A DNA stretch of 64,000 nucleotides from Mercurialis annua. Lineage: Eukaryota; Streptophyta; Magnoliopsida; Malpighiales; Euphorbiaceae. This document shows positions 12,190 through 23,673 of the stretch, piece after piece (within the stretch, counting starts at the first letter, position 1; the number at the start of each line of letters is the position of its first letter). Under the pieces are notes generated by a model that was given only the letters and a program-made list of their open reading frames with translations, searched no databases and was not told the DNA's origin. The stretch is from NCBI RefSeq assembly GCF_937616625.2, contig NC_065573.1:4665001-4729000 (forward strand), in the 5' to 3' direction. Made by a program: the position numbers and the translations under genes.

Positions 12190-12745
12190 TAAGACTAAGG
12201 CGTCCCACGATTCAACACTTACAGGATTATGATTACAATAACATCACAAGCTTCCCATTAGTTAAAAATCACGGGACTACAGATTTTCATTATTCAAGTA
12301 CTCAGGGATAACAGATTCCCACAATTCAAGAACTCAAGGACTACGGCTTCCCACAAACCAGAGGATCCCGAGAATACAACTTCCCACAAACCAAAGGATC
12401 ACGGGACTACAGCTTCCCACCAGCAAGGCCATAGTAAGGGCATAAGATTTCCTCAAACAAACAGTATAGGACTACGGTTTCCCACCATCCAAACATCACA
12501 GGACTACGGGTCCCCACTGTTCAAATACTCAGGGACTACGTGCTGCCGATTATGGCAATATCTCGGGACTAAGGCTTCTTATAATTCAATCGTCAAGGGA
12601 CTACGGGCTCCCGATTATGGCAACATCTCGGGACTAAGGCTTCCTACAATTCAATCGTCACGGGACTACAGGCTCCCGATTATGACAACATCTCAGGAAC
12701 CAGACTTCCCGCAATTTAATCGTCACGGGAATACGGTCTTCTAAA
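12190..12745. repeat. Degenerate minisatellite (GGGACTAC-GGCTTCCCAC type)
   Basis: The motif GGGACTACGGCTTCCCAC recurs with changes about every 28-32 bp. On the right side it becomes a longer unit of about 60 bp with GATTATGGCAACATCTCGGG. Such minisatellites are common between pol and the 3' LTR of Tat/Ogre-type elements, but I see no adjoining coding sequence that proves this. Confidence 0.75.
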
Positions 12746-13243
12746 CCCAACAATAAAGGACGGGTTAATTCTAGAAGAAGACGAAGAATCAGATCACTTT
12801 TTGGATACCAAAAACTTAAACAGACGTCCGGAACGCGAAGCAACGATGCAGTTTGGCAAGCAAAGTATCTGCGCGTAGGAAACAATGTATTGACATACAA
12901 AAAGTCACTACCAGGGACAAAATCCTACTCGTCAGAATCCCAGTCCTACACCAGGGTCTCAAAATCTCCATCATTGCTTCCGGAGAACTCATCATCGGCA
13001 TCGGCGTCGCGCCCGACCTGTACACCGTTAAAAGAAGAAGAAGGGTCTCCACAACCACCACGGGCTCCAATTCCACGACCTCCGACACGGAAGTCACATT
13101 AGCTACCGCTAGGAAATCCAAAGGGAATATCAGCTCCACTATCAGCAGGAGCGAACTCCGCCCACTACAACTTACAGCCCTGATCGTCCATGCAGTACTA
13201 CAATAAACCAGAGAGCAGCCAGAGCTAAAAATTGCATACATGC
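12746..13243. other. Unassigned spacer between minisatellite and Tat-like LTR
   Basis: Open frames exist on both strands (for example 12853-13206 plus), but they overlap each other, show no known domain and have repetitive composition (runs of Arg, Ser, Thr). I treat the stretch as non-coding repeat flank. Confidence 0.35.
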
Positions 13244-13852
13244 TGTTACTAGCGTTTTGCGTTTGTGAAAATAACCGTAACAACAAGTGTGTGAAAAAAT
13301 GAGGGCGTGCCAGGAAACAGATTCCAATTGTGAACATAACTTCATAAAACAAGCGATTGGGGCTTGGTTAACCTTATTACAAGTGCTCCAATTAAGCAAT
13401 GCTAAAACAAAGAAATTCAACTGTAAATTTTTTTACTAATTGAATAAAACGAAAGTACAGGTGTTTGAGTAAAAAATGCAGAAGTTTAATCGTAAAGTTC
13501 TTTACTTATTGAAGAAAATTAAATTGCTGAGATTTGGTATTTGTTGCCTTTGGGTTGGTTTTTTGTGGAATTTTATCGGGGGTTGCAAACTTGCTGCTCT
13601 TCTCTTATTTATAGCCTTTGTCATTTGTGAAAACTGTCGCTTCTTTCAACTGCACACGTTCTTCTCCACCTTTAAGAAACAGTAAATCGTGTCTCTTAAC
13701 TGTTGCTTCTCAAAAGAACGTGCTTTTTAACTTTTATTCGTCAGACAAAAATATCCTCAGGCTCTTGGACATTTAAACTCATTTTAATGGCCATCTTAAA
13801 TATGGGCTTAATCTTCTGACAATGAACTTGGCCTTCTGAATCTTCTTAGAAT

Positions 13853-14168
13853 TAGGAGTCAACCTCTGAAATCAACTTCTGCAGTCAACTTCTAGAAATT
13901 AGGTGGAATCAACCTCTGGAAATTAACTTCTAGAGTCAACCTCTGAAATTAAATTTCTGGAGTAATATGGAATCAACCTCTGGAATTAACTTCTGGAAAT
14001 TAACTTCTGGAATCAAACTCTGAAATTAAACTTCTAGAGTCAAATAGAGTCAACATCTAGAATCAACTTCTGAAAATTAACTTCAGGAGTCAACTGGAGT
14101 CACCCTCTGGAATCAAATTCTAAAAATTAACTTCTATAGTCAACCTCTGGAATTAAACTTCCAACCTC
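13853..14168. repeat. Short degenerate tandem repeats (AACTTCTGGAATC type)
   Basis: Units of about 13 and 26 bp built from CTTCTGGA(A/G)TCAACCTCTG recur with many changes. The equivalent block in the 5' LTR copy is at 19019-19325, and similar units return at 15120-15300 and 16100-16250. Confidence 0.8.
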
Positions 14169-14589
14169 TGGCCAATTTTGTCCATTAACTTTTTCTATCT
14201 TTTGAAAAAGAATATGGGCTTTATGGCCTTTTAGCCATATTTTTAATTTTAGTGCAAACAATGGCCTCTATATAATTGGCTTTTTTGGAATAAAGCCATT
14301 TATATGTATTCTTTTAGCCAAAATTAAAATTTTTAGCTTTCACCATGGTTAGGCCTAAGGTTTTATTTTCTGAAATTGATAAGGATTTTTAGAGGTGTGA
14401 AAATCCTTTAGAAATCATGGTTTCAAAAATTTCAAAAATAGACAAAAATCAAAAAGGTGAAGGGAATTTAGAAAATCAAAAAAATTCAAATTCATCTTCT
14501 TCCCCAAAAACCATGGCACAAAACCCTAATACTCTAAAAATTAAAATTGATCCACCTTTTCCTTCATTATCAATTGGTAAAGAATTAAT

Positions 14590-15065
14590 TGATGAAAAGG
14601 ATGAAGGACCGGCCACCTCCCCATCGTCGGCGCCCAGCAGCCCCACGACGAAAGATCAAGCGACCAACAACCCAACTACTCCAGCCATCGTCTCCAACTC
14701 GCCCGGTCCGGTACAACAGCTGACTGTTCCTCGCCCTCCAGCTGCAGCGCACCATCGCCGTTCGTCGTTTCCCTTCGGCAACAATAGTCTTTGGCGGCAA
14801 TGGTGAGCAGCTCAGTGCCGTCGTCAAGCCGCTTTCCCCCATCAGCACCGGATGCAAACTTCTCTCCGGCAGCAGCTCTTCCCGCAGCCTCACAGCAGCT
14901 CCCTTCTTCTGAAAGCTTCTCTCCGCCTGGTTCTACAGCTCTGCAGCTGCTCTTCCCAACTCCAGCCGGCAGCAGCTTTACAGCCGCCGCCAGGAGTCCG
15001 ACCGGCAATAGTAGTCTTACGACCACCAGCAGCAGCAGATCGGACGACGTACTCCAGCAGCAGGT
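14590..15065. other. GC-rich patch with exon-like look inside Tat-like LTR
   Basis: This patch is far richer in GC than the LTR around it. It contains a plus-strand frame (14417-14806) rich in Ser, Pro and Thr with no recognisable domain, and ends in CAGCAG|GTAAGTCC at 15060, a textbook donor sequence. The other LTR copy ends before this point, so I cannot tell whether it is an ordinary part of the LTR or captured host sequence. No function is assigned. Confidence 0.35.
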
Positions 15066-16520
15066 AAGTCCTTTTTCTCTTCTTTATTTTTAATTTTACT
15101 TTCATTAATATGCTTCTAGACATTTTGGCCAACCTCTGAAATCAACCTCTGGCCAAACCTTTAGAGTCAACCTCTGGCCAAACTTTTAGAGTTGGCCAAA
15201 CCTTTACGGTCGACCTCTGGCCAAACATCTAGAGTTGACCTCTGGCCAAACCTCTGGAGTTCGCTTTTGGCCAAATCTCTGGAATTAGCTTCTGGCCAAT
15301 TAATCGCTGTCTAATGGCCTTTCTAACTCTTTATAAGACTGTGGGTTAAAAATTTATATTTCTTATTTTAATTTTTGTTAAACCATAAGGATTGCCTTTT
15401 GCTTTTCTTTATATATTAGGACATGTTTTCTCACACGGCCTTTTGGCCATTACTTGCTTGTTGTGACACGTACACTTTCACATATCCACTTGTACATGCA
15501 TTGCATTACAGGGACGCCATACAGGTACTTTCTGAACTTCAATTTCAAATATCTTGGTGTGAATATGGCTCTCCCGCCATTTATTTATTTTTTGTGTTCC
15601 ACAATAAGATTCACGTGCAGGTACATCCATTCATTATGTGTTTATGTTCCTGGTATGAAGATGGCTTTTGCCATATACTTGTGTAGTGATGTGATGTCCA
15701 TACCAGGGCTTATTTCACGAAGAATGCACATGTGTCACTTACAGCCATGCCTTTGCATTTATGTGGCCGTTTTTGTTGTTGAATTTTTTTTGAATTTTTA
15801 TCTTAGGTAGCCAAACAATAGTTCAGAAGTCTATGAAAAATAGAGAACCTATGGCCTACTTTCAATAGGGAATTCATAGTAGGATAGCGGAAAAGATGAA
15901 CTGAAGTTTTTAAAGGTCAACCATTTATTGGCTATCACATATCCCTTCCCCTCTCCCATAGGCTTCTATAAATACTTCCTGTTAGATGAGTTTTTGCAGA
16001 GTCCATTTGAGGTTTCTTGAATGGTCCTTTCTAGTAGGTGACCATTTTCCAAACTTTTCATTTTCATTTCCAAGTGGCTAGACTATTTTCCATGCCAACT
16101 AAAATTAACCTCTGGAGTCAACCTCTCGAGTCAACTTCTGAAATTAACCTCTAGAATTAACCTCTGGAGTCAACCTTTGAAATCAAACTTCTGAAATTAA
16201 CTTCTAGAATCGACTTCTAAAATTAACTTCCTAGAGTCAACTAGTCATAGCCTCTTATTTCTAGAAGAATTGTTAGAGGCCAATTTAGCTAAGATAGCCA
16301 AACTTTTAGAACTTTAAATATCAAAAATGGCTAAAAGCCGTCATATTACAACTTGTGTCAAAATGGAAATTTAATAAAAAAAGTACTGGCTTAGCCAAAA
16401 CAACCAACTTCCTAAGACTTTAATAATACACTTGGCTAGAAGCCATCATGTTACAACTCATGTACTGACATTTCTAAAACACACTTGCATAATCTACAGT
16501 ACACGTATGGCTAAAAGCCA

Positions 16521-16915
16521 TTAAGTCATTTCCAAATTGTATTTCTCCCATATGGTGGGATTGTACTTCTTCAAGTATTTTCCATTGATGAATTTTTTAT
16601 GAGGTTCACCCTCTAGACTTGATAGCCTGTATGCGTTCCCCTTCATCACCTTGTGGACCAAGAATGGTCCTTCCCAGACCATTTCTCATATTCCCTGTCT
16701 TTCGTACCAGAGGGTAAGATCAATTTCCAAACTAGATAATCTTCTTGAAATGTTACTTCGGCATCAAGAACCTCTGCCGAATTTCTCTCCTCCATAATAT
16801 GCTGCATATGTTCCATCAAAATTGCATATGCAGCTGCTACAAACTCACCAGAGGTGAGCTTCAATATGAATTTCTTCAATAGTAATGGAGGAACACGGCT
16901 TGTTGTATCGAACAA
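16521..16915 (-). pseudogene. Gypsy pol C-terminal remnant, Tat/Ogre-like
   Basis: Minus strand. The text runs LTSGEFVAAAYAILMEHMQH, then VWKLILPSGTKDREYEKW. After a one-base frame change it continues WEGPFLVHKVMKGNAYRLSS and KKFINGKYLKKYNPTIWE, and stops with TAA at 16521-16523. This is the tail that follows the integrase core in Tat-group polyproteins. Protease, reverse transcriptase, RNase H and the integrase catalytic core are all missing: gag-like text ends just upstream, so the element has a large internal deletion. Confidence 0.75.
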
Positions 16916-18372
16916 TAGCCGTTGATTCCAATATTTTCTCTGCTTTCTTTTTAACCTCTTGATGAATCTCTAGAGGTTTATTTTTCTTTGGTTGGCCCTT
17001 TTTATTTTTTCCAGTAAAGTGAATGGGGCCAACATAGGAATCATAGTAGAAAACTTCCACCATGTTAGTGGCAGTGGTGAATGGTTTAATATTCACTATG
17101 GATCCCTTTTCAATAAGATCTGGATACGGTTTGTAAAATCGTGGTCGGTCGATTTGTCTCGGACCTGGACCATATAGCTCATGGATGGCTTCTCTTATAG
17201 CCTCCACGTCGAGTGACCTCCTCAGAGGTTGGAGTGGCAGAGGTGGATTCCTCCATGGGGAAAATAATTGCCTCCTATGCCCGGAGGTTGATCATAATTT
17301 TCATTAACCTCTCGATCCTCCATGGAAGGATGAACGACTCCTCTCACAGCCTCCATGTCAAGTGGCCGTGCTAGAGGTTGGTTCCTCTCTTAGGGAAAAT
17401 AGTTGCCCCCTGTGCCCAGAGGCTGGACATAATTTTGATTAACCTCTGGATCATCCATGGAAGGATGAACGACTCCTCTCACAGCCTTCATGTCAAGTGG
17501 TCGTGCTAGAGGTTGGAGTGGTTGGTTCCTCCGCTGGGGAAAATAGTTGCCCCTTGTGCCCAGAGGATTGACATAATTTTGATTAACCTCTAGATCATCG
17601 ATGTAAGGATGAACAACTTCTCTCACGCCCTCCATGTCAATTGGTCGTGCTAGGGGTTGGAGTGGCAGAGGTTGGTTCCTCCTCTGGGGAAAATAGTTGC
17701 CCCCTGTGCGCAGAAGTTGAACATAATTTTCATTAAACTCTTGATCATCCATGTAAGGATGAATGGCACCTACATTTAACGGCCTAGAATTCCGGCCAGT
17801 TTGATTTTTAGTTTTAAATGAATTAAAATGAACAGGTTCATCTCTTTTGTGAGGAGGTACGTACCTTTCTTTAGAGGGTGGGTTTGAGATTGGCACATGA
17901 CTAGTGCTCCCAATCTCCTGGATTCCTCCAAATGATTGCCCCCCGAGTCCGTTAGGATTTTTTTGGCCGTGTTAACAGCCTCTGGTTCATCACCACCATG
18001 AGATGATAATTTGACAACAACTATCAATTCTGCTAAATAGCGTTCCATCTCGAACTGCTGCTTCCTGGTCAACTCGGCATGTGCTTGGTTAAAGCTAGCC
18101 TGAATCTGCTTCATGTCTACCATGGATTTTGACAGCATGTCTAAATCCTCTACCAATCCCGGCTCAGAATTTCACTGAGTTGGTGTGTGTTGCTCTCCAA
18201 AGCCAGGAGGCACATCTTCACTCGCCTCTCCTAGAGGCAAATTTTCTTTTTCAATGCTTCTGACCATGTGAGCCACATAGTCTCCATGTCCTACATTTAG
18301 AGAGATAGGATCATCCACTGCATCATGGGATACAATAATGTCTTTTCCTTTCTCACTTCGAGTTATAGCCAT
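16845..18372 (-). pseudogene. Tat/Ogre-like gag remnant
   Basis: Minus strand, starting ATG at 18372 (MAITRSEKGKDIIVS) just inside the 5' LTR and primer-binding region. It has a TGA stop near 18174, then a charged segment (QIQASFNQAHAELTRKQQFE), a frame change near 17880, and a region with three tandem repeats of about 45 residues (HPYMDDQEFNENYVQ.., GGNYFPQRRNQPL.., ARPIDMEGVRE). It ends with ELYGPGPRQIDRPRFYKPYP, the usual approach to the gag core in this group. A further stop separates the repeats from that last part. The element is dead and depended on others. Confidence 0.65.
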
Positions 18373-18405
18373 AACTCTTGGTGTCCCACTGGGCGTGCCG
18401 AAAAT
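18373..18405 (-). other. Primer-binding region of the Tat-like element
   Basis: Between the LTR end (18406) and the gag ATG the minus strand reads ATTTTCGGCACGCCCAGTGG. Its position, and its likeness to GGCGACTCC..TGGGGAC-type sites of Tat/Ogre elements, suggest the primer-binding site. I cannot name the tRNA. Confidence 0.5.
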
Positions 18406-19425
18406 TGTTACTGGCGTTTTGCGTTTGTGAAAATAACTGTAATAACAAGTGTGTGCAAAAATGCGGGCGTGCCAGGAAGCGGATTCCAATTGCGAACTGA
18501 ACTTCTTAAAACAAGCGATTGGGGCTTGGTTAACCTTATTACAAGTACTCCAATCAAGTAATGCTAAAACAAAGAAATAAAACTGTAAATATGTTTACTA
18601 ATTGAATAAAACAAAAGTACATGTGTTTGAGTAAAAAATGCAGAAGTTCAATCATTAAGTTCTTTACTTATTGAAGAAAATTGAATTGCTGAGATTTGGT
18701 GTTTTTTTGCCTTTGGGCTGGTTTTTTGTGGAATTTGATCGGGGTTACAAACTTGCTGCTCTTCTCTTATTTATAGCCTTTGTCATTTGTGAAAACTGTC
18801 GCTTCTTTCAATTGCACACGTTCTTCTCCACCTTTAAGAAACTGTAAATCGTATCTCTTAACTGTTGCTTCTCAAAAGAACGTGATTTTTAACTTTTATT
18901 CACCAGACAAAATATATCCTTAGCCTCTTCGCCATTTAAACTGAATTTAATGGCCATCTTAAATATAGACTTAACTTCTGACAACGGACTTGGGCCTTCT
19001 GAATATTTTGAGAATTAGGAGTTAGCCTCTGAAATCAACTTCTGCACTCAACTTCTAGAAATTAAGTAGAGTCAACCTCTGGAAATTAACTTCTAGAGTC
19101 AACCTCTGAAATTAAACTTCTGGAGTCAAATGGAATCAACCTCTGAAATTAACTTCTAGAAATTAACTTCTGGAATCAACCTCTGAAATTAAACTTATGG
19201 AGTCAAATAGAGTCAACATCTGGAATCAACTTCTGAAAATTAACTTATGGAGTCAACTGGAGTCAACCTTTGGAATCAACTTTTGAAAATTACCTTCTGG
19301 AGTCAACCTCTGAAATTAAACTTCCAACCCCGGGCCAGTTTTTTCCATTAACTTTTTCTATCTTTTGAAAAAGAATATGGGCTTTATGGCCTTTTAGCCA
19401 TATTTTTAATTTAATGCAAACACAT
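18406..19425 (-). mobile_element. 5' LTR of the Tat/Ogre-like element, truncated
   Basis: A direct repeat of 13244-14262. Similarity stops near 19425, after TTTTTAATTTAATGCAAAC, where the other copy continues for another 2 kb. The LTR is therefore cut on its outer side. The divergence from its partner (roughly a tenth of positions by eye) marks the element as old compared with the one at 36421-45700. Confidence 0.75.
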
Positions 19426-19739
19426 GCATACATATAGAATAGATCATATTGTATTCTGGCATTTTTACTCTCATATGTACAGACACGGTACATAGCTTCA
19501 AGCCTCCATCCCATTCAAGAACTAGCAGGCGCCAGCCCTCTATCTTCAAAAGCCATCACCAAAGTCACCACGCGCCAAGCCTACACTGCGTAGAAACGCA
19601 TTATAGTGGGCCACGGTGCAAGTAATCACTCCCCAGAAACACCAGGCTTGGAACCTCCATCTCAACCCAGAATCAAGACAAGGCGCCATCCCTACTCCAA
19701 CACTAGAACAAGAATCAAATATCAGCTTCAAAAGCAGAG

Positions 19740-19960
19740 GACAGGGAGAAATCAGGTCTCCACCAGTCAAAAACAAGGGGCATCGGGTCTCCACCAGCCA
19801 GAGAATCGGGGGCATCATGTCTCCACCAACAAGACAATCAAGGGCACCAGGTCTCCACCAGCCAGAGAATCGAGGGCATCATGTCTCCACCCGCAAGAGA
19901 ATCAGGGGCATCAGGTCTCCACCCGCTAGAAAATTGGGGGCATCAGGTCTCCACTAGCCA
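19740..19960. repeat. Minisatellite, about 34-bp unit
   Basis: Six to seven copies of GGGGCATCAGGTCTCCACC followed by AGCCAGAGAATC or variants. They form artificial plus-strand reading frames. The array abuts the truncated Tat-like LTR and precedes the rDNA fragment. Confidence 0.85.
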
Positions 19961-20094
19961 GAAGTCAAGAAAAAGAGGTTTCCCATAATACATAAACACA
20001 ATCGTTCAGGTCACGACAGGCAGGCTCTCACTCGAACACTTCTCGTAAGATCAAGGTCGGTCGATGGTGCAACCTACTAGGGGATCCCACTAGT

Positions 20095-20806
20095 CAGCTT
20101 CTTTGCGCCTTACGAGTTTACTCACCCGTTGACTTGCACAAATGTCAAACTCCTTGGTCCGTGTTTCAAGACGGGCCGAATGGGGAACCCGTTGGCCGAT
20201 ACCCTGAGCGCGCTACTGGTGAGGCACGCTGTAGTGGAGCACGTTGCATTACACAATCGCAGCGACAGCATCTCCGCGGACGTATCAAGAGCCCGGGCTT
20301 GGGCTGCCGCTGCAATCCGCATCGGTCTACATCCCTACCAGTTCGTCCCCCATCCTACTAGGGCACATCGCTGGCCCCCATCCTCTTCCCTCTCGATAAT
20401 TTCTAGCACTCTTTGACTCTCTTTTAAAAGTCCTTTTCATCTTTTCCTCGCGGTATTTGTTCGCTATCGGTGTCTCTTCCGTACTTAGCCTTGGACGGAA
20501 TTTACCGTTCGATTTGGAATTGATTCCCAAACAACCCGACTCGTAGACAGCGCCTCATGGTGCGACAGGGTTCGGGCATGACGGGGCTCTCACCCTCTGT
20601 GGCACCCCCTTCGAGGGGACTTGGGCCCGGTCTGCCTCTGAGGTCGCTTCTCCATACTATAATTCGGTCACCGAAGGCGCCCAATTCTCAAGCTGGGCTA
20701 TTCCCGGTTCGCTCGCCGTTACCAAGGGTATCCTAATAAGTTTCTTTTCCTCCACTTATTGATATGCTTAAACTTAGCGGATAGTCCCGCCTAACTTGGG
20801 GTCGCG
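20095..20806 (-). rRNA. 26S rRNA, 5' fragment, degenerate
   Basis: Read on the minus strand, the segment has the start of plant 26S rRNA (CATATCAATAAGTGGAGGAA at about 20755-20774) and continues through the conserved D1-D2 core to the CGTGTTTCAAGACGGG region (minus strand), about 700 bases. Many positions differ from the canonical sequence, mostly C to T and G to A, for example in the ITS4 priming block. Homology fades left of about 20095. It cannot encode a functional rRNA. Confidence 0.85.
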
Positions 20807-21022
20807 GTCGGAGACCGCCCTTAGGATGCTCTAGGGTCAAGGAATGTCTCGACGACTAAAAATAGCGCATGACTATTTTAGAGGATCTTTACAACCACCA
20901 ATCTTCATGGCTATCATTTGCCGGGAAAATAAATTTTGGGCCAACCACATGCGCAAGGCACATAGGAGGCCAACTTCTGCTCCCATAACTCCCGAGCTGT
21001 TGATAGGATGGGGCGACGTATG
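20807..21022 (-). other. ITS2 remnant
   Basis: The spacer between 5.8S and 26S sequences, about 216 bp, near the usual plant ITS2 length. It is much less GC-rich than functional plant ITS2. Confidence 0.7.
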
Positions 21023-21185
21023 CGTGACACCTAAGCAGGCGTGCCTTTAGCCGAAAGGCTTCGGGCACAACTTGTATTCAAAAAACTTGATGATGCATGG
21101 GATTCTGCAAGTCACATCAAGTATCGCATGTTGCTGCGTTCTTTATCGATGTGAGAGCCGAGATATCTGTTGCCGAGAGTCATTT
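21023..21185 (-). rRNA. 5.8S rRNA pseudogene
   Basis: On the minus strand it runs from AAATGACTCTCGGCAACAGA to GGTGTCACGC, 163 bases, the usual length. The core with GCATCGATGAAGAACG is recognisable but altered to ACATCGATAAAGAACG. Most changes are transitions at former C or CpG sites, as expected for an old methylated rDNA copy. Confidence 0.85.
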
Positions 21186-21349
21186 GATTCTTGAAAGAAG
21201 GCAATGTTGAGCAGACGACAGAGACGAACGAGCATTTGCCTGAAATTCCTCCCATACGCGTCATGAAAATAAGGGGCGCGGAGCCATAAATTTCCCCAAC
21301 TATCTTTTAAACACGTTCACGAGTCAATCTGCAAGGTGCAGGTTTCGAT
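21186..21349 (-). other. ITS1 remnant
   Basis: About 164 bp between the 18S and 5.8S sequences, shorter than the 200-260 bp usual in angiosperms. It contains GGGGCGCGGAGCC-like text near 21272, recalling the conserved ITS1 motif. Confidence 0.6.
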
Positions 21350-21603
21350 AATGATCCTTCCGCATGTTCACGTACGGAAACTTTGTTACGACATTTCCTT
21401 CCTTTAAATGATAAGGTTCAGTGGACTTTTTGCGACGTCGCCGACGACGAACCAACCACGTCGCCACGATCCAAATACTTCACCAGTCCATTCAATAGGT
21501 AGGAGCGACGGGTGGTACGTACAAAGGACAGGGACGTAGTCAACGCGAGCTTATAACACTCGCTTACTAAGAATTCCTCGTTGAAGACCAACAATTTTAT
21601 TGT

Positions 21604-21661
<58 letters not shown>

Positions 21662-22138
21662 GACTCGTTGAATACATCAGTGTAGCACGTGTGCGGCCCA
21701 GAACAACTAAGGGCATCACAGACATGTTATTGCCTCAAACTTCATTGGCCTAGAAGGCCATAGTCTCTCTAAGAAGCTGGCCGCGGAGGTGTACCTCCAC
21801 ATAGCTATTTAACAGGCCGAGGTCTCGTTCGTTAACTGAATTAACCAAACAAATCGCTCCACCAACTAAGAACGGCCATCCACCACCACCCATAGAATCA
21901 AGAAAGAGCCTGCGTCGACCTTTTATGAAAATAAATGCATCCCTTTCAGAAGTCGGGGTCTGTTGCACATATTAGCTCTAGTATTACTACTGTTATCCTA
22001 GTAGTAGATACCATCAAACAAACTATAACTAATTTAATGAGCCATTCGCAGTTTCACAGTCCGAATTAGTTCATACTTATACATGCATTGCTTAATCTTT
22101 GAGATAAACATATGAATATTGGCAGGATCAACCAGGTA
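21350..22138 (-). rRNA. 18S rRNA pseudogene with 1-kb internal deletion
   Basis: The minus-strand 5' end TACCTGGTTGATCCTGCC is at 22121-22138 and the 3' end GGAAGGATCATT at about 21350. Only 789 bases remain of about 1,808. The first 220 or so bases (ending AAAAGGTCGACGCAG) join directly to the last 570 (starting GCTCTTTCTTGATTC) near 21919. About 1 kb is missing, including most of the central domains. Base changes are scattered, mainly transitions. Confidence 0.9.
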
Positions 22139-22140
22139 GC

Positions 22141-23649
22141 TGATAGGAGTATTTTACTCCTATAATTAGGGTCGTTTTTACTCGGTTTTTGTCACGTTTA
22201 TTATGAATTATATTCATCATTTGGTGTTTTATGTGCTTGATAGTGTTTGTTAGTGTTTCAGTGAAAATTAGGTGATTATCGAGTATTTGGAGCAATATCG
22301 ACTGAGGATTACGTGTTGAAGTTAAAGCGTTAGCTTGCGGATGAAGAAATCGAATTCCAAGAGAAAAATATCCTAGGTCTCGAACGAGACAGGTGTGTCT
22401 CAAACGAGACCCATGTAGGATTGGCAAGGGTTCGAACGAGATAAGGCTTGAAGCAACAAGATTTTCTCTCGGAAAGTAATGATTCGAATGAGACTCCTTG
22501 ATTCGAACGAAACAAGGCAAATTTGGCCATGGTCTTGAACGAGACATGGTAGTCTCGAACGAGACCGTGAGTTAAAAATCCTTATCAGTTTTTGATTTGG
22601 ATTTAATTTCCTACTCCGACTCCAACCAAAACTCTTATTACAAATTCGACTTGCAATACAACTTAGAAGACTCCAGAGCTTCCTCCACTATATAAAGACC
22701 CTGTAATAGCCTAGATTAAGACATAAGATAATTTAGTATTTTTTTACTTCATCGATTAAATAGCTTTTTAGTATCTTTTTCCAGCAGTTTATAAGTAGTT
22801 TTTAATTAGTTTCTGCGAAGAACGATTGTAAATATTTCAAGTTTAATCAAGACAATACTTCCGAAATTGACAACTCCGGTATTTATTGTTTTAATTATGT
22901 TCAATTCTTCTTCATCTTCTTTGTTTAATTTCAGCTTAAGTATGAGCAACTAAATCCTTTGTTCGGGTATTGATATGAACACTTAGATTAGTTTCGAATC
23001 GGATTAGGATTTCTTAAGTGAATAAATCATGTTTTAATTACTACAACTAATGCTTGAATTGAATTTATCACTTAGTTCATGATTTCGTGTTTAATTAACT
23101 AACTGAGAGATTGTTAATTAAATAGACACAGGTAATTAAGAACTTAGAGGAAAACACCGTGAGAGGTTGGAATTTAGGTAGTCATAGAGTTTGCTTCATA
23201 ATTACAATTTAATTATTTAATTCAGTTTTAATATTGTGAGAGAAAGTTAATAATTGGTTAGTTAATTAGGTTGTGGTTTTATTCGGATATTTGAGGCTTG
23301 AGAGGGCGGGATTCAGTGCATTAGAATAGCTCGATTCACGATAAAATCACAAATAAGTCTTAATACATTCTTTTACTAGTTTATTTGGAATTATCAATCC
23401 TTGAGCACTTTATCATTATTGTTTAAACCTTAATCTACTTATTTTTTTCAGTATATATTAGTCCAATTATTTGAGTTGGTTTACTTTAGTGTTTAATTAA
23501 TTTGCAAAACTCCATTGATTTTTCTAGCTAGCCAATTAAAGAATACTTTAAATTAGTTATTTAGTCCATTGCTTCTGTGGGATCGATACTTGGTCTTCCA
23601 AGATTATATTACTTGCGCGATATCGTGTACTTGCGATTATTTTCGAACA
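22141..23649 (+). mobile_element. 5' LTR of an Athila-like Ty3/gypsy element
   Basis: The LTR starts TGATAGGAG two bases after the 18S end and ends TTTCGAACA at 23649, right before the primer-binding site. Its length (1,509 bp) and ends fit the Athila group. An internal block carries repeated TCGAACGAGAC motifs (22378-22565). The element sits exactly at the edge of the rDNA fragment. Confidence 0.85.
22378..22565. repeat. Repeated TCGAACGAGAC motifs in the Athila-like LTR
   Basis: About seven copies of (T)TCGAACGAGAC or TCAAACGAGAC at irregular spacing of 15-35 bp. Similar GAGAC repeats occur in leaders of plant gypsy LTRs; their role here is unknown. Confidence 0.7.
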
Positions 23650-23655
23650 AGTTTT

Positions 23656-23673
23656 TGGCGCCGTTGCCGGGGA
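23656..23673 (+). other. Primer-binding site (Athila type, tRNA-Asp)
   Basis: TGGCGCCGTTGCCGGGGA, six bases after the LTR end, is the primer-binding site known from Athila-group elements and complementary to tRNA-Asp. Confidence 0.9.

Larger units (their letters stand above)
13244..16500 (-). mobile_element. 3' LTR of a Tat/Ogre-like element (right edge approximate)
   Basis: The first kilobase, from TGTTACTAGCGTTTTGCG, is a direct repeat of 18406-19425 at roughly 90% identity by eye. Coding remnants between them are on the minus strand, so this is the 3' LTR and its outer edge is 13244. The other edge must lie left of the pol stop codon at 16521-16523; I could not fix it. The LTR contains several blocks of short TCTGGAATCAACCTC-type repeats (13853-14168, 15120-15300, 16100-16250) and a GC-rich patch (14590-15065). 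Confidence 0.65.

Noticed and set aside
12816..13352. Overlapping plus and minus frames of 117-178 codons
   Set aside because: Mutually overlapping, low complexity, partly inside the Tat-like LTR; no family recognised.
19606..19957. Plus-strand frames with repeated SPPAR/VSTSQ text
   Set aside because: Translation of the 34-bp minisatellite.
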